From NCBI RefSeq assembly GCF_029240175.1, contig NZ_JARBTM010000018.1, forward strand, positions 1-49,487: a stretch of DNA of 49,487 nucleotides, read 5' to 3'. How positions within the stretch are numbered: the first letter of the stretch is position 1; the number at the start of each line of letters is the position of its first letter. A program made the position numbers and the translations under genes. The stretch is from Anaerosolibacter sp. Its GTDB lineage: Bacteria; Bacillota; Clostridia; Peptostreptococcales; Thermotaleaceae. The notes beneath the pieces are model-generated. The model ran no database searches and had not been told where the DNA came from. It saw only the letters and a program-made list of their open reading frames with translations. Positions 42,837 through 49,487 of this stretch are shown here, piece by piece.

Positions 42837-44627
42837 TTATTTGCCGAATTTCTGACATGTGTCAGTTTCTTGACATAGTATATCATACTGGCTTATTTTA
42901 TAATACAAAGTGCTCCTTGGAATGCATAATAACTTCGCAGCTTTTGCCTTGTTTCCCTTTGCTTCAATTAAAGCCTTACGAATCATTTGTATTTCAGATG
43001 ATTTGACCACTTCATCTAAACTTGAAGAAGGCTTGGTATGCCTATCCTTTATATCTAGGGTTCCTTCTGTAATATACTGTGGTATGGATGATACGGTAAT
43101 ACGGTGATCATGACTCAGAACTACCATGCATTCTACGGTATTCCTTAACTCTCGAATATTACCTTTCCACTCATATTTATATAAAATATCGAATACTTCT
43201 TTATCAACATGATAAATTTTTATATGATTCTTATGGCAAATCTCCTGTAAAAAATGATCAAAGAGCAAAACAATATCTTCCTTGCGGTCCCTTAAAGGTG
43301 GCAGCTCAATCTCCACTACATTTAAACGGTAGTATAGATCCTCTCTGAACTCCCCTTTTTTTACCATTTCTTTAAGGCTCCTATTGGTGGCTGAAATGAT
43401 ACGTACATCAATTGGAATTTCTTTTTCTGAACCAATACGTAAAACGCTTCCCTCTTGGAGGACCCTTAGCAATTTGGCCTGAAGTTCTATTGGCAAATCA
43501 CCTATTTCGTCAAGAAAAATTGTTCCATTATTGGCAAGTTCAAAATACCCTAATTTTCCCCTTTTAAGTGCTCCGGTGAAAGCACCCCCTACATAACCAA
43601 AAAATTCGCTCTCAAAAAGGCTCTGGGGAATTGCACTGCAGTTCACTGGAACAAAATGTCCTTGTCTTTTACTATGGTGGTGAATAGCCCTTGCAAAAAC
43701 CTCTTTCCCTGTACCACTTTCTCCTGTAATCAAAACACTTGTATCGGTTTGAGATACATGCTTAGCTAGTTGTATTTTTCTCTGGATTATTGGGCTTTTA
43801 CCAATGATATTTCCCAAAGAAAATCCACCCTTTGTAATCTTTTCTACTTCTTCTTTAAGAAGACTAATTTGAGAGTTTGCTTTTTCTAGGCGCACAGAGA
43901 GATTTCGATATTCTGTTACATCCCTTTCTGTTGCCACCACCCCCATAAATTCACCTTCAATAAATATAGGTAAGGCACTAATAATAATATAATAGTTTGG
44001 TTTTGGAGAATGATAAACATTCTCTATAGGAATACGACTTTCAATAACCGATAAAGTAAGGGCGTTTGGAAAGAAATCGATTAGTCTATGATAAAGAATG
44101 TCTTTAGCCTCTATATCATAAATCTTTTCAGCACTTTTATTCCAGAAAATCACGTAACCAGATGCATCCGTAACTGTAACACCTTCATGCATATTGTTAA
44201 TAATATGTCTATATTGTTTATTGATGATTTCAAGCTTCATATAATAGTTATCCCGTATATTATCGCTTCGTAGTATTCCAATTACTTGATCCCCTGCGCA
44301 TACAGGTAAACGACCTATTTTTCTCTCTATCAAAAGCCTCCGAGCTTTACTAATAAGCTCATCTCCAACAATTGTCAATACATCAGTTTTCATAAAATGA
44401 GAAACCGGTAATGAAAGATCATAATTATCCCTTAAGAAAAGTGAGATGTCTGTCAGAGTTATAATTCCTAGAAGCTTTTTGTCCTCATCTATGACAAGTG
44501 CTTCCTGCATGTTTTCCCTCAGAACATAATAAATCACTTCCGAAAGCTTAATATGGGGTTCAATGCTAATAAAATCTGTTGAAAATATTTCATTTACTCT
44601 ATAATAGAACATTTTATTTTCGAGCAA
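42837..44627 (-). CDS. Sigma-54-dependent activator with CBS, PAS, AAA+ and Fis domains
   Basis: A 596-residue enhancer-binding protein. Two CBS repeats (about 10-120) are followed by a PAS domain (about 130-230). The AAA+ domain has GESGTGKE (Walker A), GAFTGA (sigma-54 contact), IFLDEIGDLP (Walker B) and REDLYYRL. The C-terminal Fis helix-turn-helix is KAKAAKLLCIPRSTLYYKI. CBS may sense adenine nucleotides and PAS a small ligand or redox state. I chose TTG 44627, 6 nt after GGGGGAG; the ATG at 44642 has no site. Confidence 0.93.
   Translation of the reverse strand: MLENKMFYYRVNEIFSTDFISIEPHIKLSEVIYYVLRENMQEALVIDEDKKLLGIITLTDISLFLRDNYDLSLPVSHFMKTDVLTIVGDELISKARRLLIERKIGRLPVCAGDQVIGILRSDNIRDNYYMKLEIINKQYRHIINNMHEGVTVTDASGYVIFWNKSAEKIYDIEAKDILYHRLIDFFPNALTLSVIESRIPIENVYHSPKPNYYIIISALPIFIEGEFMGVVATERDVTEYRNLSVRLEKANSQISLLKEEVEKITKGGFSLGNIIGKSPIIQRKIQLAKHVSQTDTSVLITGESGTGKEVFARAIHHHSKRQGHFVPVNCSAIPQSLFESEFFGYVGGAFTGALKRGKLGYFELANNGTIFLDEIGDLPIELQAKLLRVLQEGSVLRIGSEKEIPIDVRIISATNRSLKEMVKKGEFREDLYYRLNVVEIELPPLRDRKEDIVLLFDHFLQEICHKNHIKIYHVDKEVFDILYKYEWKGNIRELRNTVECMVVLSHDHRITVSSIPQYITEGTLDIKDRHTKPSSSLDEVVKSSEIQMIRKALIEAKGNKAKAAKLLCIPRSTLYYKISQYDILCQETDTCQKFGK
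42860..42875. promoter_or_regulatory. Putative upstream activator site B, inside the regulator's coding end
   Basis: TGTCAGTTTCTTGACA matches site A at 13 of 16 positions and keeps both TGTCA/TGACA arms. The adjoining CTGACATGTGTCAG (42852-42865) adds an overlapping palindrome. Centre-to-centre distance to site A is 97 bp. Confidence 0.6.
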
Positions 44628-44750
44628 GATTCTCTCCCCCATTCAATGATATCTCATTGCCCCATGCATCTCATAGAATTACAATTATTGTTTTTATAAT
44701 ATTTATAATCTTCTAATACTACATAAACCATTAATTTTCCTGCAAATAAA

Positions 44751-44796
44751 AACAAAAGAAAAATGCAAGATATCAATCTTGCATTTTTCTTTTGTT
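44751..44796 (-). terminator. purB terminator
   Basis: A perfect 20-bp stem (44751-44770 with 44777-44796), with T-rich arm on the minus strand just after the purB stop. Confidence 0.85.
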
Positions 44797-44797
44797 T

Positions 44798-46228
44798 TTA
44801 TACTTTCAGATCAATTTCCAATCCAATTATTTCTTTATTCTTCTCAATAATAGGTTGGATATGTTCTTCAATGAATTCCATGACCTGTTGAGGACTACGA
44901 CCAATATATAATATTGGATCTACAAGATTATCAATGTGATCCTTCGTGAGCTTAAATGTATCATCTTCTGCTATCCTGACTAACAAGTCATTTGACTTTC
45001 CTTCCATCTTCACTTGCTTAGCTGCTTCCATAGAATGAGTTCTTATCTTTTCATGTAATTCTTGTCGATCTCCACCGCGCTTAACAGCTTCCATCATTAT
45101 GTTTTCTGTAGCCATAAATGGTAACTCATTCATTACGTGTTGATTTATTACTTTCTCATAAACTACTAATCCTGAAAAAATATTAATGCAAATTTCAAGA
45201 ATTGCATCAACAGCTAAAAATGCTTCTGGGATAGATATCCTTCTATTGGCAGAATCATCTAATGTTCTTTCAAACCACTGTGTAGATACTGTCATTGCTG
45301 GATTCATAATATTAGCAATGACATGTCTAGCTAGAGATGCCACCCTTTCGCTTCTCATCGGATTTCTCTTATATGCCATGGCAGAAGAGCCTATCTGATT
45401 CGTTTCAAATGGTTCTTCTATTTCTTTTAAATGTTGTAATAAGCGAAGATCATTTGTCATTTTGTGAGCACTTTGAGCAATGCTGCTTAGTATGGATAGT
45501 ATTCTGTAGTCTAGTTTTCTAGAATATGTTTGTCCGGTAACTGGAAATGTCTTTTTAAAACCCATCTTTTCAGCAACAAGCTTATCCAAATCCTTTACCT
45601 TTTGGTGATCTTCATCAAATAAGCTTAAAAAACTGGCCTGGGTACCGGTTGTTCCTTTCACACCCCGAAGGGAGATGGTACTTAATGCATATTCTAAATC
45701 TTCATAGTCCATTAAGAAGTCCATAAGCCATAGGGTTCCTCGTTTTCCTACAGTTGTCAGCTGGGCAGGCTGAAAATGTGTAAATCCTAAAGTTGGTAAG
45801 TCTTTATATTCCAGTGCAAAAGCTGACATATTGTTCATTAGATTTATTAGTTTTTTCCGAATCAATTTTAATCCTTGATCCATTACAATAATATCCGTAT
45901 TATCTCCAACATAGGCACTTGTAGCACCTAGATGAATAATTGGCTTCGCCGCTGGGCATTGGACTCCAAACGCATATACATGGGACATCACATCATGCCT
46001 TGTCTCTTTTTCCCTTTTCTTGGCCACATCATAATTAATATCATCTTGATACTTCTTCATTTCTTCAATCTGCTCATCTGATATATCTAGCCCTAGTTCT
46101 TTTTCTGCTTCCGCTAAAGCAATCCAAAGTTTTCTCCAAGTCTTAAACTTCATATCTGCTGAAAATAGTTGTGCCATTTCTTGGCTGGCGTATCTTGTGA
46201 TCAAAGGATTCTCATATGTTGATGACAT
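44798..46228 (-). CDS. purB: Adenylosuccinate lyase
   Basis: A 476-residue fumarase/aspartase-superfamily enzyme of purine synthesis that releases fumarate from SAICAR and adenylosuccinate. The signature SSAMAYKRNPMRSE is present; HLGATSAYVGDNTD and TGTQASF are substrate-binding loops. ATG 46228 has AAAGGAG 8 nt upstream, better than the GTG three codons earlier. It is a single-gene unit. Confidence 0.96.
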   Translation of the reverse strand: MSSTYENPLITRYASQEMAQLFSADMKFKTWRKLWIALAEAEKELGLDISDEQIEEMKKYQDDINYDVAKKREKETRHDVMSHVYAFGVQCPAAKPIIHLGATSAYVGDNTDIIVMDQGLKLIRKKLINLMNNMSAFALEYKDLPTLGFTHFQPAQLTTVGKRGTLWLMDFLMDYEDLEYALSTISLRGVKGTTGTQASFLSLFDEDHQKVKDLDKLVAEKMGFKKTFPVTGQTYSRKLDYRILSILSSIAQSAHKMTNDLRLLQHLKEIEEPFETNQIGSSAMAYKRNPMRSERVASLARHVIANIMNPAMTVSTQWFERTLDDSANRRISIPEAFLAVDAILEICINIFSGLVVYEKVINQHVMNELPFMATENIMMEAVKRGGDRQELHEKIRTHSMEAAKQVKMEGKSNDLLVRIAEDDTFKLTKDHIDNLVDPILYIGRSPQQVMEFIEEHIQPIIEKNKEIIGLEIDLKV

Positions 46229-46260
46229 TTCTTCCACTCCTTTTACTTGTTTACATTAGT

Positions 46261-46289
46261 ATTATACAATAAGCATCTCATAATCACAA
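46261..46289 (-). promoter_or_regulatory. purB promoter
   Basis: On the minus strand, TTGTGA (46284-46289), 17 bp, TATAAT (46261-46266), 33 bp before the start codon. Confidence 0.7.
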
Positions 46290-46336
46290 ACATTATAATA
46301 ACAATTTAAGAATTTGTTCAGATTTTAGCAATCCAA

Positions 46337-46384
46337 TCTTACTCAAAAAGATATGGAAGTTCGTCCATATCTTTTTGAGTAAGA
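46337..46384 (-). terminator. Hairpin after the PHP gene
   Basis: A perfect 21-bp stem (46337-46357 with 46364-46384), loop AGTTCG. No strong T-run follows on the minus strand, so it may end or protect the transcript. Confidence 0.7.
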
Positions 46385-46393
46385 TACCATATA

Positions 46394-47206
46394 TTACTTA
46401 TTCAGAAATTCATGCAGTTCATCCACAGATACACCTTCACTACCGATTGTAGGTCGTTTACTGGCAAAACTATCATGAAAATCTGACCCACCTGTGACAA
46501 GGAGATCGTAATTTCGTGCGATCTTTAGAAATCGCCGACTGTCGCTTTTTTCATGTTTGCTATGATACACCTCTATACCTTTTATTCCCTTCTGAATAAT
46601 ATCAATTACATCAATCCGTTTATTTAAAAGACCTGGGTGTGCTAACACAGGCACCCCTTTTGCTTTGATAATAGCGGAAATAGCTTCTTCAGGTGATAGC
46701 TTAAATCGTTCTATATAGGCTGGCTTTCCTTTCCCCAACATAGTTTCAAACGTTTCTTGTATTGTTCGTCCATATCCTTTATCTACCAATAATCTTCCAA
46801 TATGTGGCCGTCCTACAGCACCACCTTTTGTCACCGATAATACTTCTTCAAATGTTATATTGTATCCTAACTCTTTTAGCTTTTCAATAATTCGTCTTCC
46901 TCTTTGTGTTCTATCATCCTTTATTTTTTCCGTTAATGTAATGATCCCAGGATCCTTATAATCAATCCAATAACCTAATATATGAACTTCATGGTCCATA
47001 AACTGCGTACTAAACTCTATACCAGGTATAAATAAAAAATCTTTATATGCTTTCGCAGATTGTGCAGCTTCTTCTAAGCCATCAACCGTATCATGATCCG
47101 TGATTGCCACTCCTTTTAATCTAAGTTGTACTGCCCAATCAATAATTTCAGAAGGCTTTAATACCCCATCTGATGCTGTTGAATGAACATGCATATCAAT
47201 CCTCAA
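46394..47206 (-). CDS. PHP-domain phosphoesterase (RNase AM / YciV-like)
   Basis: A 270-residue PHP metalloenzyme. DMHVHSTASDG, ITDHDTVDG, GIEFST and GGSDFHDSFA contain the metal-binding His and Asp residues. The family includes 3',5'-nucleotide phosphatases and 5'-3' exonucleases acting on short RNA. I chose TTG 47206, 7 nt after AAGGGGG, rather than upstream ATGs that include the site itself. Confidence 0.87.
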   Translation of the reverse strand: MRIDMHVHSTASDGVLKPSEIIDWAVQLRLKGVAITDHDTVDGLEEAAQSAKAYKDFLFIPGIEFSTQFMDHEVHILGYWIDYKDPGIITLTEKIKDDRTQRGRRIIEKLKELGYNITFEEVLSVTKGGAVGRPHIGRLLVDKGYGRTIQETFETMLGKGKPAYIERFKLSPEEAISAIIKAKGVPVLAHPGLLNKRIDVIDIIQKGIKGIEVYHSKHEKSDSRRFLKIARNYDLLVTGGSDFHDSFASKRPTIGSEGVSVDELHEFLNK

Positions 47207-47291
47207 TATACTACCCCCTTGCATTAACAATCAAGAAACAGATATTTACATATTAACATATATATTTGCACTAATACCCTCATAATATGTA

Positions 47292-47325
47292 AAAAAGCAA
47301 AAGACCCGTAAAAACAGGTCTTTTT
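47292..47325 (-). terminator. spoVS terminator
   Basis: AAAAGACC (47299-47306) pairs with GGTCTTTT (47317-47324); on the minus strand a T-rich tail follows. Confidence 0.75.
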
Positions 47326-47336
47326 CTAACAATAAA

Positions 47337-47597
47337 TTATCTTGGCTCAACAATAAGTTTGATGGCAGTTCTCTCTTCTCCATCTATTTGGATGTCTGTG
47401 AATGCTGGAATACATATTAGGTCAACACCACTAGGAGCAACGAATCCTCGCGCAATAGCTACTGCTTTCACTGCTTGATTCAGAGCACCCGCACCAATTG
47501 CTTGGATTTCTGCACCACCGCGTTCTCTTAAAACGCCAGCTAATGCTCCTGCAACAGAGTTTGGATTTGATTTTGCTGATACTTTTAATACTTCCAT
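47337..47597 (-). CDS. spoVS: Stage V sporulation protein S
   Basis: An 86-residue SpoVS, an Alba-like protein needed for normal septation and spore coat steps. MEVLKVSAKSNPNSVAGALAG and AIGAGALNQAVKAVAIARG are nearly invariant family segments. GGGGG precedes ATG 47597. A sigma-H-type promoter lies 71 bp upstream, matching the known control of this gene in Bacillus. Confidence 0.97.
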   Translation of the reverse strand: MEVLKVSAKSNPNSVAGALAGVLRERGGAEIQAIGAGALNQAVKAVAIARGFVAPSGVDLICIPAFTDIQIDGEERTAIKLIVEPR

Positions 47598-47667
47598 GAT
47601 GAAAGCCCCCTTTAATAATAGAGTTGAATGATACATAGTTTAGAATGATATATTTTATCAAGTTACT

Positions 47668-47696
47668 ATATTCTACATATATCCTACAAATCCTTT
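47668..47696 (-). promoter_or_regulatory. Sigma-H-type promoter of spoVS
   Basis: The minus strand reads AAAGGATTT (47688-47696), 11 bp, GTAGAATAT (47668-47676), a full match to RNAGGAWWW-N11-12-RNNGAATWW. Confidence 0.75.
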
Positions 47697-47824
47697 TTTT
47701 TCTAAAAAAGAAATAAGAAAATTTAAACAAATGATTGAACAATGACACCTTCTCTTTTTAGACTTCATCATTTTCTTAATATAGTATAATGTGTTAATAA
47801 TTTTTATTATATATTTCAAAAAAT

Positions 47825-47847
47825 AATAGAAGCACACAAAGTGTGCT
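47825..47847 (-). terminator. rny terminator
   Basis: AGCACAC/GTGTGCT stem (47831-47837 with 47841-47847), with a T-rich tail on the minus strand. Confidence 0.8.
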
Positions 47848-47851
47848 CCTC

Positions 47852-49393
47852 TTATTTTGCATATTCTATTGCTCTAGTTTCTCGAATTACATTTACTTTA
47901 ATTTGACCTGGATATTCCAGTTCATTTTCGATTCTCTTTGTTATGTCTCGAGCTAGATAGATTATATCTGCATCTGCCATTTCTTCTGGCTTCACCATGA
48001 TTCTAACTTCACGTCCAGCTTGGATAGCAAATGATTTTTCTACCCCATCATAGGCACTAGCAATTTCCTCCAACTTCTCAAGACGTTTAATATATGTCTC
48101 CAAGGTTTCTCTTCTAGCACCAGGTCTTGCTGCAGAAATAGCATCAGCTGCTGTAACTAAAACCGCTTCAATGGTCTGAGGTTCATAATCCCCATGATGT
48201 GTAGACATAGCATGAATCACTTCGTTTGATTCCTTATACTTCTTTAATAAATCCATACCAATTTCTACATGAGTTCCCTCGATTTCATGATCAACAGCTT
48301 TACCAATGTCATGAAGTAAACCTGCTCTTTTTGCAAGCTTTACATCTGCACCTAGCTCAGTAGCCATTAATCCAGCTAAATGAGAAACTTCTATAGAATG
48401 CTTTAACACATTTTGTCCATAACTTGTTCTAAACTTTAATCTTCCAAGAAGTTTGATCAATTCAGGATGTAGTCCATGTACATCTGTCTCAAAGGTAGCT
48501 TGCTCGCCTTCTTCTTTGATCATATTGTTTACTTCTTTTTTAGCTTTTTCAACCATTTCTTCAATTCTTGCTGGATGGATTCTACCATCTACAATTAATT
48601 TCTCAAGGGCAATTCTTGCAACTTCTCTTCTAATTGGATCGAAACCTGAAAGTATCACTGCCTCTGGTGTATCGTCAATAATCAAGTCTATTCCTGTCAG
48701 AGTTTCTAAAGCCCTTATGTTCCTACCTTCTCTACCAATTATCCTTCCCTTCATTTCATCATTAGGAAGGGCAACAACAGATACGGTTGTTTCTGCCACA
48801 TGATCCGCTGCACATTTCTGTATAGCATAAGAAATTATTTCTTTTGCCTTTTTCTCGCCTTCTTCTTTTGCTTTGTGTTCTATCTCTTTAATCATCATTG
48901 CAGCTTCATGTCTTATCTCTTTCTGAATATCATTTAAAAGTAATTCTTTTGCATCTTCTGAAGTAAGTCCAGATATCTTTTCAAGCTCAAGAAGTTCTTT
49001 TTGATAAAGATCTTCAATTTGCTCTTCCTTTTCTGCAACTTCCTTCAATTTCTTGTTATACATGTCTTCTTTCTTCTCAAGATTTTCAGATTTCCTATCC
49101 AAAGTTTCTTCTTTCTGAACAAGCCTTCTTTCTAATCTTTGAATTTCATTTCGTCTTTCTCTGCTGTCTTTTTCAAAATCACTTCTTAATCGGTGAACCT
49201 CTTCCTTTGCTTCAAGCAGAATTTCTTTTTTTGCTGTTTCGGCATCTTTTTGCGCTTCGCTGACAATTTCTTTTGCTTTTTGCTCTGCACTATTTAATTT
49301 GCCTTCGGCAACATTCTTTCTCAGAAAATATCCTACTACAAAGCTGATTGCTGCAATAACGAGAATGATAGCTATGAAGTATAAACTATTAAT
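47852..49393 (-). CDS. rny: Ribonuclease Y, apparently starting at AUU
   Basis: The open frame gives 513 residues, normal for RNase Y. The first 25 form the membrane anchor ([21 protein letters not shown]); a coiled coil runs to about 190, then a KH domain ([15 protein letters not shown]) and an HD domain ([12 protein letters not shown]). It initiates mRNA decay at the membrane. No ATG, GTG or TTG lies in frame before the TTG at 49102, which would remove the anchor. The codon 7 nt after AGGGGAGGTG is ATT at 49393, so I take AUU as the start. Confidence 0.9.
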   Translation of the reverse strand: MNSLYFIAIILVIAAISFVVGYFLRKNVAEGKLNSAEQKAKEIVSEAQKDAETAKKEILLEAKEEVHRLRSDFEKDSRERRNEIQRLERRLVQKEETLDRKSENLEKKEDMYNKKLKEVAEKEEQIEDLYQKELLELEKISGLTSEDAKELLLNDIQKEIRHEAAMMIKEIEHKAKEEGEKKAKEIISYAIQKCAADHVAETTVSVVALPNDEMKGRIIGREGRNIRALETLTGIDLIIDDTPEAVILSGFDPIRREVARIALEKLIVDGRIHPARIEEMVEKAKKEVNNMIKEEGEQATFETDVHGLHPELIKLLGRLKFRTSYGQNVLKHSIEVSHLAGLMATELGADVKLAKRAGLLHDIGKAVDHEIEGTHVEIGMDLLKKYKESNEVIHAMSTHHGDYEPQTIEAVLVTAADAISAARPGARRETLETYIKRLEKLEEIASAYDGVEKSFAIQAGREVRIMVKPEEMADADIIYLARDITKRIENELEYPGQIKVNVIRETRAIEYAK

Positions 49394-49430
49394 ACTTAAA
49401 CACCTCCCCTAATAAAGAATGTAAACTAAT

Positions 49431-49453
49431 AAAACCGAGAAGCCTCGGTTTTT
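49431..49453 (-). terminator. Hairpin upstream of rny
   Basis: AAAACCGAG (49431-49439) pairs with CTCGGTTTT (49444-49452). It may end the gene beyond the window. A TATAAT on the minus strand (49471-49476) would place it in the rny leader instead. Confidence 0.55.
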
Positions 49454-49487
49454 AAATCTTTCACTATGATATTATAGAGTAAAATTT

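Noticed and set aside
49100-49102. TTG start for rny at 49102
   Set aside because: It would remove the membrane anchor and 97 residues that match RNase Y, and no ribosome binding site precedes it.

Overview
The window is A+T-rich chromosomal DNA from an anaerobic, spore-forming member of the Clostridia. The evidence is an alpha/beta-type small acid-soluble spore protein, SpoVS, a SpoVK-like AAA+ ATPase, ferredoxin-linked 2-oxoacid and aldehyde oxidoreductases, an IspH-S1 fusion, strong purine-rich ribosome binding sites and a proline T-box. The gene content resembles Alkaliphilus-type Clostridia, but that placement is inference. I saw no rRNA, tRNA, CRISPR array or insertion sequence.

Layout, plus strand first. 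1-154 is the tail of an oxaloacetate decarboxylase/pyruvate carboxylase subunit. A convergent conserved hypothetical gene follows, then surE. 1928-5535 is a four-subunit 2-oxoacid:ferredoxin oxidoreductase operon ending in an RpiR-family regulator. 5751-11474 is an operon of histidine phosphatase, BaiN-like flavoprotein, membrane protein, cmk, plsC and the ispH-rpsA fusion. 11685-16292 is a looser region with cheR, a MerR regulator, an orphan protein, two unlisted small genes (47 and 58 codons), an HD-GYP protein and a spore protein. 16453-26761 is the conserved block miaB-mutS-mutL-miaA-hfq-spoVK-GTPase-ynbB.

26866-29115 holds lexA divergent from a YneA-like LysM protein. Three SOS boxes lie between them, and a tyrosine recombinase follows. 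An almost gene-free stretch of 0.8 kb precedes uvsE, whose promoter is flanked by two exact Spo0A boxes.

From about 30.9 kb on, everything is on the minus strand. The proline biosynthesis operon proA-proB-proC plus a ThiS-like carrier is led by a consensus promoter and a proline T-box. Upstream of it (34.5-42.66 kb) is the most interesting part of the window. A sigma-54 promoter heads about ten genes: an NSS Na+-symporter with its small subunit, a five-polypeptide flavin/iron-sulfur amino-acid dehydrogenase like archaeal proline dehydrogenase 1 or HcnABC, a 4x[4Fe-4S] ferredoxin, an aldehyde:ferredoxin oxidoreductase and a ThiS/MoaD-like protein. The CBS-PAS-AAA+-Fis activator gene lies directly upstream, and two related TGTCA-N6-TGACA sites lie between its 3' end and the promoter. 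I read this as a regulated system for importing an amino acid or secondary amine and oxidising it to reduced ferredoxin; the substrate is unknown. The window ends with purB, a PHP phosphoesterase, spoVS behind a sigma-H promoter, and rny, whose full-length frame appears to begin at an AUU codon.
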